A stretch of DNA of 64,000 nt from Brachybacterium ginsengisoli (GTDB lineage: Bacteria; Actinomycetota; Actinomycetes; Actinomycetales; Dermabacteraceae), in the NCBI RefSeq assembly GCF_002407065.1, contig NZ_CP023564.1:1612001-1676000 (forward strand), in the 5' to 3' direction. The position numbers were made by a program, and so were the translations under genes. A model generated the notes under the pieces. It searched no databases, had not been told where the DNA came from, and saw only the letters and a list, made by a program, of their open reading frames with translations. Of this stretch, positions 12,322-21,078 are shown in pieces. Position 1 is the stretch's first letter, and each line of letters starts with the position of its first letter.

Positions 12322-13204
12322 ACTCGCCTCGGCCGCCCGTCGGCACCTCGCCCCCCGTGCCTCCGCGACCACGCCTGCTCTGCTGCGCATCGCGGTGGGC
12401 GGCTACCACCTGTGGCACGTCGGCTCCCGACGGAAGCTGTACCGGGGCGTGCACCGCACCGATCCGGCGAGCTTCGATCCGGTGGGCCCTGCCCGGGTGC
12501 TGCGCAGGCCCCTGCCACCCCGAATCGCGGACGCCCTGCTCGACGCCTCCCTGGTCACCGGTGCACTGTTCACCGCGGGCATCGCCCATCGGGTGACCGG
12601 TCCTGTGCATTCGGCGCTGCAGACCTGGAACTTCTCCTACCGCAACTCGTGGTCGATGGTCTTCCACCACGAGAACACCCTCGTGCTGCACACCATGGTG
12701 CTCGGTGTCGCACCGGCGGCGGATGCGCTGAGCTTCGACGCCCTCGTGCGGGACGGCGCCGCGTGCCCGCCTCGCCGCTCCTGGATGTACGGCGCGACGC
12801 CGACCGTCATGAACGCGGCCGTGACGATCACCTACCTGCTGGCCGGGATCGCGAAGTTCACCGGCGGCGCCGGGACGTCCTGGGCGGACGGGGCGAACAT
12901 GCGCGGTCAGGTGGCCTTCGACGCGCTGCGCAAGGAGATGCTGGGGGAGGAGTCCTCACCCCTGGGACGAGCCCTCTACCCGCACCAGGGGCTCTTCACC
13001 GTGATGGCGGCGGTCTCCCTGGTGCTCGAGCTCGGCGCTCCGCTGGCCCTAGCGGATCGGCGCCTGGGCAGGCTCTTCGCGCTCGGTGCGTTCTGCATGC
13101 ACTGGGGGATCAAGGTGATCATGCGGATCACCTTCCCGTACAACCTCTCGGGAGTCCTCTACCTGCCGTTCCTGCTCATGCCGCCGCCCGATCCGAGGGC
13201 CTGA
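12305..13204 (+). CDS. HTTM-type (vitamin K carboxylase-like) membrane protein
   Basis: The 299-residue protein has about six hydrophobic helices and motifs such as LRIAVGGYHLWH near the start, NFSYRNSWSMVFHHEN in the first half, AGIAKF in the middle and FCMHWGIKVIMRITFPYN near the end. This His/Asn/Arg pattern inside membrane helices resembles the HTTM family, which is distantly related to gamma-glutamyl carboxylase. The ATG at 12305 overlaps the preceding reading frame. The substrate is unknown. It ends 18 bases before a small convergent gene. Confidence 0.75.
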   Translation: MSMLRELASAARRHLAPRASATTPALLRIAVGGYHLWHVGSRRKLYRGVHRTDPASFDPVGPARVLRRPLPPRIADALLDASLVTGALFTAGIAHRVTGPVHSALQTWNFSYRNSWSMVFHHENTLVLHTMVLGVAPAADALSFDALVRDGAACPPRRSWMYGATPTVMNAAVTITYLLAGIAKFTGGAGTSWADGANMRGQVAFDALRKEMLGEESSPLGRALYPHQGLFTVMAAVSLVLELGAPLALADRRLGRLFALGAFCMHWGIKVIMRITFPYNLSGVLYLPFLLMPPPDPRA

Positions 13205-13222
13205 GCGTTCCCGGGGGCCGGT

Positions 13223-13441
13223 TCAGGACTCGGTCGAGTCCTCCTGGGCGGACTCCGCCTCCAGACGGCGCAGCCGCTCCGAGGTCGACTCGTCGTCTCG
13301 CAGCGGATCCTCCTTGGTGGCCAGCGCCCGGCGCATCCGCGCCTCGAGCTCCTGGGCCTCGCGGAGCACCGGATCCTCGGACGGCGTCTCCCCGTCCTCC
13401 GGGTCGTGGGCGTGGAAGTCGATGTTCGGGTCGACGGACAT
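13223..13441 (-). CDS. small acidic hypothetical protein
   Basis: The 72-residue protein is highly charged and helical, with a central segment from about residue 24 to 65 rich in Glu, Arg and Leu (LREAQELEARMRRAL). It has no signal peptide and no cysteine. GAAGGGA eight bases before the ATG is a good ribosome site, which is the main reason to accept it. It is convergent with the HTTM-type gene and divergent from the GNAT gene, with 87 bases between the two starts. The family is not recognised. Confidence 0.6.
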   Translation of the reverse strand: MSVDPNIDFHAHDPEDGETPSEDPVLREAQELEARMRRALATKEDPLRDDESTSERLRRLEAESAQEDSTES

Positions 13442-13528
13442 GGCGGAGTCCCTTCGTCAGCGGTGGAGGCGCCGAGTCTAACGAAGCCGGCCAGCCGACG
13501 CCCTGAACGGATCGGTAGGCTCGGCCGG

Positions 13529-14350
13529 GTGAACCGACGCTCCCGCACCTCCTCCACCCCGCCTCTGCGCCCCCTGACGGGCACCCGTCTGGCCGAGGCG
13601 CTGATCGCCGGCTGGCAGCCCCTGCAGCGCCTGGACGCCGACGGCTTCGCCGTGCTGCGCTCCCGAGGGGTCACCCGTCGGGCACACAGCATCATCGCGC
13701 TCGAGCCGCCCGCCGACGGCCCCGAGCTCGCAGCGGCGCTGGAACGGGTGGAGTCCCTCGTCGCGATGGCGGGGGAGCGGCCCACGCACCGGATCCTCGA
13801 GGACATCACCCCGCCCGCCCTCGAGGACCTGCTCGCCGAGCGCGGCGACGAGGCGACCGGGAGCAGCGAGATCCTCGAGCTGCCGCTCACCGGGACCCTG
13901 CCCCGCCCCCACCCCTCCGCAGTGATCGCGACCGGGGCGCTGGACGAGGACTGGTTCGACGCCGCCTGGCGCCTCGCCCCGCGCGACGGCGAGGGCGCCC
14001 GCGACACGCTGCACGACATCCTCGCCGGCACTCCGTCGGTGCAGGTACGCCTCCCGGCCGGCGAGGAGCCGGACGCGGGCGTGGGCCGGGCCGCCCTGGT
14101 CACCGCCGGCAAGGAGACGCTCGTGGTGATGAACATGATCGCGGTCGACCCCGCCCAGCGCCGTCGAGGTCTGGGCCGGGCGCTGTCCGGCACGCTGCTC
14201 GCCCTCGCCGCCGTGCAGGGAGCCAAGCGCGCGCTGCTCGAGGTCGAGTCCGACAACACCCCCGCGCGCACCCTCTACCGGAGCCTCGGCTTCCGGCGGA
14301 TCGGCGGCTACCACTACCGGGTGCGCACCGAGGCGGATTCCGCGGCCTAG
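13529..14350 (+). CDS. GNAT-family N-acetyltransferase
   Basis: The 273-residue protein has an uncharacterised N-terminal half and a C-terminal GNAT domain. That domain contains MNMIAVDP (beta-4), the acetyl-CoA pyrophosphate loop RRRGLG, and the SDNTPARTLYRSLGF helix-strand signature near residues 245-260. The substrate cannot be told from sequence. The GTG at 13529 follows the hexamer TAGGCT (13516-13521) by seven bases with no ribosome site, so a leaderless mRNA is likely. Its stop codon TAG forms the first half of the gatC -10 box. Confidence 0.85.
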   Translation: MNRRSRTSSTPPLRPLTGTRLAEALIAGWQPLQRLDADGFAVLRSRGVTRRAHSIIALEPPADGPELAAALERVESLVAMAGERPTHRILEDITPPALEDLLAERGDEATGSSEILELPLTGTLPRPHPSAVIATGALDEDWFDAAWRLAPRDGEGARDTLHDILAGTPSVQVRLPAGEEPDAGVGRAALVTAGKETLVVMNMIAVDPAQRRRGLGRALSGTLLALAAVQGAKRALLEVESDNTPARTLYRSLGFRRIGGYHYRVRTEADSAA

Positions 14351-14353
14351 AAT
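14348..14353 (+). promoter_or_regulatory. -10 box of gatC (leaderless type)
   Basis: TAGAAT is close to the TATAAT consensus and overlaps the stop codon of the GNAT gene. Exactly seven bases separate it from the ATG at 14361, and no ribosome site lies between, so transcription should begin at or next to the start codon. No convincing -35 box is visible. Confidence 0.6.
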
Positions 14354-14360
14354 GAGCACC

Positions 14361-14657
14361 ATGCCTTCGATCGGACGAGATGACGTCGCACGCCTCGCCG
14401 ACCTCGCACGGATCCAGCTCACCGAGGAGGAGATCTCCCGCTTCGCCGGCGAGTTCGACTCCATCATGGACGCTGTCGCCTCCGTCTCCGAGGTCGCCTC
14501 CGAGGATGTTCCCGCGACGTCCCACCCCATTGCCATGACCAACGTCTTCCGCGAGGACGTCGTCGAGACCACCCTGACCCAGGAGCAGGCGCTCGCCGGC
14601 GCTCCTGAGGCACAGGACGGCCGCTTCGCCGTTCCGCAGATCCTCGGGGAGGAGTGA
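14361..14657 (+). CDS. gatC: Asp/Glu-tRNA amidotransferase subunit GatC
   Basis: The 98-residue subunit stabilises GatA and bridges it to GatB in the amidotransferase that converts Glu-tRNA(Gln), and Asp-tRNA(Asn) where present, to the amidated form. The [15 protein letters not shown] start and the EDVPATSHP middle are typical of GatC. The ATG at 14361 is chosen over the one at 14352 because the earlier one partly overlaps the TAGAAT hexamer and the family normally begins with a short segment before DVxxLAxLAR. It heads the gatC-gatA-gatB operon, with one base before gatA. Confidence 0.93.
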   Translation: MPSIGRDDVARLADLARIQLTEEEISRFAGEFDSIMDAVASVSEVASEDVPATSHPIAMTNVFREDVVETTLTQEQALAGAPEAQDGRFAVPQILGEE

Positions 14658-14658
14658 C

Positions 14659-16164
14659 ATGACCGAGATGATCCGCCGCAGCGCCGCCGCCCAGGCCGCA
14701 GCGCTCGGGGCCGGGGAGATCTCCTCCGAGGAGCTCACCCGCGCCCACCTGGACCGCATCGCCGCCGTCGACGGCGACCTGAACGCCTTCCTCCACGTCA
14801 ACGAGGAGCAGGCCCTGACCACCGCGCGCGACATCGACTCGCGCCGCGCCGCCGGCGAGGAGCTGCACGGCCTGGCCGGTGTGCCCGTCGCCGTCAAGGA
14901 CGTCGTGGTCACCGAGGGACAGCCCACCACCGCGGGCTCCAAGATCCTCGAGGGCTGGATCCCGCCCTACGACGCCACCCTGGTCGAGAAGCTCCGCGCC
15001 GCGGGCCTGCCGATCCTCGGCAAGACCAACATGGACGAGTTCGCGATGGGCTCCTCCACCGAGACCAGCGCCTACGGCCCCACCCGCAACCCCTGGGACC
15101 GCGACCGGATCCCCGGCGGCTCCGGCGGCGGCTCCGCCGCAGCGGTCGGCGCCTACGAGGCCCCGCTCGCGATCGGCACCGACACCGGCGGCTCGATCCG
15201 CCAGCCCGGCGCCGTGACCGGCACCGTCGGCGTGAAGCCCACCTACGGCTCCGTCTCCCGCTACGGCCTGATCGCGATGGCCAGCTCGCTGGACCAGGCC
15301 GGTCCCGTGACCCGCACGGTCGAGGACTCGGCCCTGCTGCACGAACTCATCGCGGGCCACGACCGTCGGGACTCGACCTCGCTGACGGACCCCGTCGGCG
15401 CGTTCGCCGCGGCCGCCCGCAGCCAGGACGTCAAGGGCCTGCGCGTCGGCGTCATCGCCGAGCTCGAGGGCGAGGGCTTCGCGCCCGAGGTCCGCGCCCG
15501 CTTCACCGAGTCGCTCGCGCAGCTCGAGCAGGCCGGTGCCGAGATCGTGCGGGTCTCCTGCCCGAACTTCTCCTACGCCCTGGGCGCCTACTACCTGATC
15601 ATGCCCTCGGAGGCATCGAGCAACCTCGCGAAGTTCGACGGCATGCGCTTCGGCCTGCGCGTCGTCCCCGAGGAGAGCCCCACCGCCGAGTCGGTCATGA
15701 AGGCCACCCGCGGCGCCGGCTTCGGCGACGAGGTCAAGCGCCGCATCCTGCTGGGCACCTACGCGCTCTCGGCCGGCTACTACGACGCCTACTACGGCAG
15801 CGCCCAGAAGGTGCGCACCCTCGTGCAGCGCGACTTCGCCGCAGCCTTCGAGCAGGTCGACGTGCTCGCCTCGCCGACCGCTCCCACCGTCGCCTTCCGC
15901 CTCGGCGAGAAGGTCGACGACCCCACCGCGATGTACATGAACGACATCGCCACCATCCCCGCCAACCTCGCCGGCGTCCCGGGCATCTCGCTGCCCAGCG
16001 GCCTCGCCGAGGACGGCCTGCCCGCCGGCATCCAGTTCCTCGCCCCGGCCCGCGCCGACGAGCGCCTGTACCGGGTGGGCGGCGCGCTGGAGGCGCTGCT
16101 GGAGGACTCCTGGGGCGGCCCCCTGCTGGCCAAGGCCCCTGAGCTCACCGGAGGAGCGAACTGA
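14659..16164 (+). CDS. gatA: Glu-tRNA(Gln) amidotransferase subunit GatA
   Basis: GatA is the amidase that frees ammonia from glutamine and channels it to GatB. The 501 residues carry the amidase-signature Ser-cisSer-Lys triad: K80 in PVAVKDVV, S155 in GGSGGGS and S179 in [11 protein letters not shown]. This numbering is nearly identical to that known for Staphylococcus aureus GatA. GGGGAGGAG just before the ATG gives a strong ribosome site. The stop overlaps the gatB ATG, so subunit ratios are probably kept by translational coupling. Confidence 0.97.
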   Translation: MTEMIRRSAAAQAAALGAGEISSEELTRAHLDRIAAVDGDLNAFLHVNEEQALTTARDIDSRRAAGEELHGLAGVPVAVKDVVVTEGQPTTAGSKILEGWIPPYDATLVEKLRAAGLPILGKTNMDEFAMGSSTETSAYGPTRNPWDRDRIPGGSGGGSAAAVGAYEAPLAIGTDTGGSIRQPGAVTGTVGVKPTYGSVSRYGLIAMASSLDQAGPVTRTVEDSALLHELIAGHDRRDSTSLTDPVGAFAAAARSQDVKGLRVGVIAELEGEGFAPEVRARFTESLAQLEQAGAEIVRVSCPNFSYALGAYYLIMPSEASSNLAKFDGMRFGLRVVPEESPTAESVMKATRGAGFGDEVKRRILLGTYALSAGYYDAYYGSAQKVRTLVQRDFAAAFEQVDVLASPTAPTVAFRLGEKVDDPTAMYMNDIATIPANLAGVPGISLPSGLAEDGLPAGIQFLAPARADERLYRVGGALEALLEDSWGGPLLAKAPELTGGAN

Positions 16165-17681
16165 TGAGCACTGCACCCGACATCGACCTCGTCGACTACG
16201 ACGACGCCATCGACCGCTACGACCCGGTGCTCGGCATCGAGGTCCACGTGGAGCTCGGCACCGCCACCAAGATGTTCGACGGCGCGCCGAACATCTTCGC
16301 CGCGGAGCCGAACACGGCGATCACCCCGACCTCGCTGGGCCTGCCCGGCTCCCTCCCGGTGGTCAACGGCAAGGCCGTCGAGTACGCGATCCGCATCGGC
16401 CTCGCGCTGAACTGCTCGATCGCGGAGACCTGCCGCTTCGCCCGCAAGCAGTACTTCTACCCGGACCTCACCAAGAACTTCCAGACCTCGCAGTACGACG
16501 AGCCCATCGCCTTCGACGGCTGGGTCGACGTGGAGCTCGAGGACGGGGAGATCATCCGGGTCGAGATCGAGCGCGCGCACATGGAGGAGGACGCCGGCAA
16601 GAACACGCACGTCGGCGGGGCCACCGGCCGCATCCACGGCGCGACCCACTCGCAGGTCGACTACAACCGTGCCGGCGTGCCGCTGGTCGAGATCGTCACC
16701 AAGCCGATCCCGAACACCCAGGGGCGCGCCCCCGAGGTCGCCGCGGCCTATGTGCGCACCCTGCGCGACATCTTCCGGGCGCTGGACGTCTCCGAGGCGC
16801 GGATGGAGCGCGGCAACGTCCGTGCGGACATCAACGTCTCCCTGCGCGAGACCGCCGAGTCGCCGCTGGGCACCCGCACCGAGACCAAGAACGTGAACTC
16901 GTTCCGCTCGATCGAGCGCACGGTCCGCTTCGAGATCTCCCGTCAGGCGGGGATGCTGGACGCGGGCGAGAAGATCATCCAGGAGACCCGGCACTTCCAC
17001 GAGGACACCGGCGGCACCTCCTCGGGCCGCCCGAAGTCCGACGCGGAGGACTACCGCTACTTCCCCGAGCCGGACCTGGTGCCGGTCGCCCCGAGCCGCG
17101 AGTGGGTCGAGGAGATCCGTGCCGGACTGCCCGAGCTGCCCGCGGCCCGTCGTCGTCGGCTGCGCGAGGAGTGGGGCTTCAGCGACCTCGAGATGCGTGA
17201 CGCCATCAACGCCGACGCGCTGGACCTCATCGAGGCCACCGTCGCCGCCGGGGCGAGCGCCCAGAGCGCCCGCAAGTGGTGGATGGGCGAGCTGGCCCGC
17301 ATCGCGAAGGACCGCGACACCGAGCTCCCCGCCCTCGAGATCACCCCGGCGCAGGTCGCCGAGCTGCAGGGTCTGGTCGACGGCAAGAAGATCAACGACA
17401 AGATCGCCAAGCAGGTCCTCGTCAAGGTGCTCGACGGCGCCGGCGACCCGGCCGCGATCGTCGAGGCCGAGGGCCTCGCCGTGGTCTCCGACGACTCGGT
17501 CCTCACCGGCGCGGTCGACCAGGCGATCGCCGACAACCCCGACGTGGTCGAGAAGATCCGCAGCGGCAAGGTCCAGGCGATCGGCGCGCTCATCGGCCCG
17601 ATCATGAAGGCCACCCGCGGCCAGGCCGATGCCGGCCGCGTGCGCGAGATCATCATGGAGAAGCTCGGCGTCACCGGCTGA
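16164..17681 (+). CDS. gatB: Glu-tRNA(Gln) amidotransferase subunit GatB
   Basis: GatB binds the misacylated tRNA and carries the kinase/transamidase site. The 505 residues show the [15 protein letters not shown] start, the cradle domain with [10 protein letters not shown] and [15 protein letters not shown], the helical middle and the C-terminal YqeY-like tail ending in REIIMEKLG. The ATG overlaps the gatA stop. A long GC hairpin follows 20 bases after the stop. With GltX and the tRNA-Gln gene further along this window it completes the indirect Gln-tRNA pathway. Confidence 0.97.
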   Translation: MSTAPDIDLVDYDDAIDRYDPVLGIEVHVELGTATKMFDGAPNIFAAEPNTAITPTSLGLPGSLPVVNGKAVEYAIRIGLALNCSIAETCRFARKQYFYPDLTKNFQTSQYDEPIAFDGWVDVELEDGEIIRVEIERAHMEEDAGKNTHVGGATGRIHGATHSQVDYNRAGVPLVEIVTKPIPNTQGRAPEVAAAYVRTLRDIFRALDVSEARMERGNVRADINVSLRETAESPLGTRTETKNVNSFRSIERTVRFEISRQAGMLDAGEKIIQETRHFHEDTGGTSSGRPKSDAEDYRYFPEPDLVPVAPSREWVEEIRAGLPELPAARRRRLREEWGFSDLEMRDAINADALDLIEATVAAGASAQSARKWWMGELARIAKDRDTELPALEITPAQVAELQGLVDGKKINDKIAKQVLVKVLDGAGDPAAIVEAEGLAVVSDDSVLTGAVDQAIADNPDVVEKIRSGKVQAIGALIGPIMKATRGQADAGRVREIIMEKLGVTG

Positions 17682-17700
17682 TCGCCGGGCGCTCTCCTCG

Positions 17701-17752
17701 ACGGCCGGGCCCGAGGAGCTGGATGCGATCCAGCTCCACGGAGCCCGGCCGT
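17701..17752 (+). terminator. composite GC hairpin after gatB
   Basis: An outer stem pairs ACGGCCGGGC (17701-17710) with GCCCGGCCGT (17743-17752), ten perfect base pairs. Inside it a second perfect nine-pair stem joins GAGCTGGAT (17716-17724) to ATCCAGCTC (17728-17736) around a three-base loop. There is no T-run, so it is either a terminator of the actinobacterial type without a U tract or an mRNA 3'-end stabiliser. Confidence 0.6.
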
Positions 17753-17772
17753 CGTGCGTCCGGGCCCCGTGA

Positions 17773-18018
17773 GCGCCTGCGCTCGCCCCGGAGGAGATCC
17801 ACGAGCTCTGGTGCGCGACGATCCGGCGGTGCGGACAGGAGCGGACGGAGCTGATCGCCGACGGCGGACTCGACGTCGCGCTGCAGAGCGATCCGAGATA
17901 TGTCGTGAACCGTCGGCGTCGCCTGGTGGACATCCTCGAGGAGAACCTCCTGCATACCGGGCAGACCTCGGTGATCCGCGAGGCGCTCGACGGATCGGTG
18001 GGCGACGACCCGCCGTGA
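17773..18018 (+). pseudogene. remnant of a DUF664/DinB-like gene
   Basis: An open stretch of 82 codons between two stops has no usable ATG or GTG near its beginning but reads like the C-terminal end of a DUF664 (DinB-superfamily) protein. It carries an RLVDILEENLLHTGQT segment followed by VIREALDGSVGD, where intact members have an HMIEETARHNGH-like helix and LREAIDG. The N-terminal half, including the usual metal-site histidines, is missing. I take it as a decayed gene left at the junction before the siderophore operon. The match is from memory of the family. Confidence 0.45.
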
Positions 18019-18123
18019 GACGGGCCGGCCCGACGCCCGACATGCACGACCTCGTCGCGCTGTCCACGGCTTTTGTCCGTTCCGGGGTGCCAGTGGTGCT
18101 TCTCATGCCGACCACTTCCGGAT

Positions 18124-18166
18124 TTGCGCGCCTCCAGTGTTGCGTTATTAGGGTAGGCAACCCTTA
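18124..18166 (+). promoter_or_regulatory. iron-box operator and promoter of the siderophore operon
   Basis: TTAGGGTAGGCAACCCTTA at 18148-18166 matches 15 of 19 positions of the IdeR/DmdR iron-box consensus (TTAGGTTAGGCTAACCTAA) and has a GGGT/ACCC dyad. A TAGGGT hexamer inside it (18149-18154) could be the -10 box, with TTGCGC at 18124-18129 as a weak -35. A repressor bound here with ferrous iron would block the promoter of desA, 47 bases downstream. Confidence 0.75.
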
Positions 18167-18212
18167 GTGATGTAGGTCCACCGGGCCTGCCCGACCCCGG
18201 GAGGTCCCTCTC

Positions 18213-19739
18213 ATGGATCCGATGCCTGCCCTCTCCCTGACCGCCCCGGACCCGACCGGCGTGCGCACCGGGTCCCTGCTGGGCGGCAGGACCGCCGATG
18301 ACTATCGGGAGCTGCTGCACCATGTCGTCGACGACCTCGCCGAGCGTTTCCGCACCGTCAGCTCCCCCTCCGTCGGCCCGGATCGCCCCCTCCTCGACGA
18401 CCTGGTCGGCGGGGTCGATCTCGACGGCCCCGGCATCGGGTCCCGGGCCGCACTGGACGAGGCGGGCGAGCTGTACGCCCAGAACGCGGTCTGGTTCCAC
18501 CATCCCTCCTACCTCGCGCACCTGAACTGCCCCGTGGTGCTCCCGGCGGTCGCGGCCGAGGCGATGCTCGGTGCGATCAACACGTCGGTGGACACCTACG
18601 ACCAGTCCCTCGTCGCGACCCTCATGGAACGTCGCCTGGTGCGCTGGACCAGCGAGAGGATCGGCTTCGCCGGCGGCGACGGGGTGTTCACCTCCGGAGG
18701 CACGCAGTCCAACCTGCAGGCCCTGCTGCTCGCCCGCCATCGCGCTGAGCACACCTCGGAGGAGGGCCGGGAGACCCTGCTGCCGCGGCTGCGCGTGCTC
18801 GCCACCGAGGCCGCCCACTTCTCCGTCTCCCGCTCCGCGGAGCTGCTCGGCCTCGCGCCCGACGCCGTGCGCACGGTGCCCGTCGATGCCGACGGTCGCA
18901 TGGACCCCACGGCTCTGCGCCTCCTGCTCGCCCGACTCGACGCGCTCGGGGAGCCGGTCATGGCGGTGGTCGCGACCGCCGGCACCACCGACCGGGGCCT
19001 CATCGACCCTCTCGACGCGATCGCCGACCTCGCCGCCGAGCACGGGGTCTGGCTCCACGTCGACGCCGCCTACGGCGGTGGTCTGCTCGTCTCCACCACC
19101 CGTCGGCACCTGCTCGACGGCATCGAGCGCGCGGACTCGGTGACGGTCGACTTCCACAAGACCTACTTCCAACCCGTCTCCTCCAGCGCCCTGCTGGTGC
19201 GCGAGCCCGCTGATCTCGCGGCCGTGGCGCACCACGCCGACTACCTCAATCCCGCCGCCGAGGCCGCCTCTGCCGAGGCCGAGCCCAATCAGGTCGACAA
19301 ATCCCTGCAGACCACGCGCCGCTTCGACGCGCTGAAGCTGTGGATCACCCTGCGCGCCGTCGGCCCCGAGGAGCTGGGAGGCATGGTGGACCGGGTCTGC
19401 GATCTCGCGACCCAGGTGCGCGGCCTGCTCGAGGACGATCCCGACCTCCACGTGCTCGGCACGACCGACCTCAGCACCGTGGTCTTCCGCTTCCATCCGG
19501 CGGGACTGGAAGACTCCCGGGCCGACGAGCTGCAGCCCCTGATCCGGAGGATCCTCTTCCAATCCGGCCGCGCCATGGTGGCGCGCACGACCATCGAGGG
19601 CACCGCCCATCTGAAGCTCACCCTGCTCAACCCCGAGGCGACCCTCGCCGACATCGCCGCCGTGCTCGACCTGGTGCGGGCCACCGGGCGGGGACTCCTG
19701 GCCGGGACCCGCCTCGCCGCCGCGGGGGAGGGGCGATGA
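18213..19739 (+). CDS. desA: PLP-dependent lysine decarboxylase DesA-like
   Basis: The 508-residue enzyme belongs to the group II pyridoxal-dependent decarboxylases. It has FTSGGTQSNLQAL, the substrate-pocket HVDAAYGGG motif and the PLP lysine in VDFHKTYFQP. In desferrioxamine-type pathways this enzyme turns lysine into cadaverine. Lysine as substrate is inferred from the operon (monooxygenase, acyltransferase and NIS synthetase follow), because the family also acts on other amino acids. GGGAGG about eight bases before ATG 18213 sets the start. An iron box lies directly upstream. It overlaps desB by four bases. Confidence 0.9.
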   Translation: MDPMPALSLTAPDPTGVRTGSLLGGRTADDYRELLHHVVDDLAERFRTVSSPSVGPDRPLLDDLVGGVDLDGPGIGSRAALDEAGELYAQNAVWFHHPSYLAHLNCPVVLPAVAAEAMLGAINTSVDTYDQSLVATLMERRLVRWTSERIGFAGGDGVFTSGGTQSNLQALLLARHRAEHTSEEGRETLLPRLRVLATEAAHFSVSRSAELLGLAPDAVRTVPVDADGRMDPTALRLLLARLDALGEPVMAVVATAGTTDRGLIDPLDAIADLAAEHGVWLHVDAAYGGGLLVSTTRRHLLDGIERADSVTVDFHKTYFQPVSSSALLVREPADLAAVAHHADYLNPAAEAASAEAEPNQVDKSLQTTRRFDALKLWITLRAVGPEELGGMVDRVCDLATQVRGLLEDDPDLHVLGTTDLSTVVFRFHPAGLEDSRADELQPLIRRILFQSGRAMVARTTIEGTAHLKLTLLNPEATLADIAAVLDLVRATGRGLLAGTRLAAAGEGR

Positions 19740-21064
19740 GCGCGAGCAGCACCGTCCATGACCTCGTCGGGATCGGGATCGGACCCTTCGGGCTGGGACT
19801 GGCGGCCCTCGCCGACACCCTCCCGGACGTCGACGCGGTCTTCGTCGACCAGGCCGACGGCTTCTCCTGGCACCCGGGACTCCTCCTCGAGGGAGCCACG
19901 CTCCAGGTGCCCTTCCTCGCCGACCTGGTGACGATGGCGGACCCCACCTCTCCCTACTCCTTCCTCGCCTTCCTCAAGAGGACCGGCCGGATCTATCCCT
20001 TCTACATCCGAGAATCCTTCTACCCGCTGCGGGGCGAGTACGACGAGTACTGCCGCTGGGTGGCCGACCAGCTGGACTGCCTGCGCTGGCGACGCCGCGC
20101 CGTCTCCGTCGAGGAGGAGGACGATCATCTGCTCGTGACGACCGCCGTGCTCGATGCCTCCGGCGAGGTGGTCGGCTGCGAGCACCTGCGCGGCCGCCAT
20201 GTCGCTCTCGCCCTCGGCACAGCACCCCATCTCCCCGCGCCACTCGCCGCGCTGGCGGGGGAGGCGGACGACGGGCCGGCCGTCGTGCTCCACAGCGCCG
20301 ACTACCTCTCGCGCAAGGAGGAGCTGCTCGCGGCCGGCTCGGTGACGGTCGTGGGCAGCGGACAGTCCGCGGCCGAGGTCTATCGGGACCTGCTCGAGGG
20401 GAGCGGGGCGAGGGACCTGCGCGTGGACTGGGTGACCCGCTCGCCGCGGTACTTCCCGATGGAATACACCAAGCTCACGCTCGAGATGACCTCGCCGGAG
20501 TACACCGACCTCCATCGGAGCCTGCCCGAGGCGACCCGCGACCACCTCGCCCGCGAGCAGCGCGCGCTGCACAAGGGCATCAGCGCCGAGCTCCTCGATG
20601 AGATCCACGATCTCCTCTACCGGCTCTCCGCCGGGGGGCGCGAGGTGCCCTCGACCCTCCACGCCGGGTCGACCGTGCGCGCTGCCCGCCGGGATCCTGA
20701 CGGCGGTGTGGTGCTGGAGCTCGAGCACGCTCTGACCGGCGCGGTCGCAGATCACCCCACCGGCGCCGTCGTCTCCGCGACCGGGTACCGACCGCGCTCG
20801 GCGGAGCTGCTCACGCCGCTCGGCGACCGGGTCCGGCGCGACGCCGCAGGCCGTCTCGACGTCTCCCGCGACTACACCGTCGATGCGGAACAGCGCCTCC
20901 ACGTGCTGGGCACCGAGGAGCACACCCACGGCGTCACCGCGCCGGATCTCGGGTTCGGTGCCTGGCGCGCGTCCGTCGTCCTCGCGGCGATCACGGGGCG
21001 CGAGCCCTACCCGATCGAACGCCGCATCGCCTTCCAGACCTTCGGCCTGCCGGCCGCGCACTGA
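19736..21064 (+). CDS. desB: lysine/ornithine/diamine N-monooxygenase DesB-like
   Basis: The 442-residue flavoprotein hydroxylates a terminal amine, probably cadaverine, for the hydroxamate groups of the siderophore. It shows the FAD motif GIGIGPFGLGLA at the N-terminus, the NADPH motif VVGSGQSAAEV in the middle, and the C-terminal VSATGY motif typical of the N-hydroxylating monooxygenases. The ATG at 19736 overlaps the desA stop as ATGA. It is followed by the fused desCD gene 14 bases later. Expression should follow the iron box before desA. Confidence 0.9.
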   Translation: MSASSTVHDLVGIGIGPFGLGLAALADTLPDVDAVFVDQADGFSWHPGLLLEGATLQVPFLADLVTMADPTSPYSFLAFLKRTGRIYPFYIRESFYPLRGEYDEYCRWVADQLDCLRWRRRAVSVEEEDDHLLVTTAVLDASGEVVGCEHLRGRHVALALGTAPHLPAPLAALAGEADDGPAVVLHSADYLSRKEELLAAGSVTVVGSGQSAAEVYRDLLEGSGARDLRVDWVTRSPRYFPMEYTKLTLEMTSPEYTDLHRSLPEATRDHLAREQRALHKGISAELLDEIHDLLYRLSAGGREVPSTLHAGSTVRAARRDPDGGVVLELEHALTGAVADHPTGAVVSATGYRPRSAELLTPLGDRVRRDAAGRLDVSRDYTVDAEQRLHVLGTEEHTHGVTAPDLGFGAWRASVVLAAITGREPYPIERRIAFQTFGLPAAH

Positions 21065-21078
21065 CCAGGAGACCCCTG

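Noticed and set aside
14352..14360. Upstream ATG (14352) as the gatC start
   Set aside because: The first ATG overlaps the TAGAAT -10 hexamer and could not be on the transcript. The second ATG at 14361 has the seven-base spacing seen at other leaderless genes.
15792..19610. Very long open frame on the minus strand (about 1270 codons), and a similar one at 4969-8286
   Set aside because: They lie opposite gatA/gatB/desA and the MetE-like gene/ligA, which have clear family motifs. Long antisense frames are expected in DNA this GC-rich, and the translations are low-complexity Gly/Ala/Arg/Asp strings.
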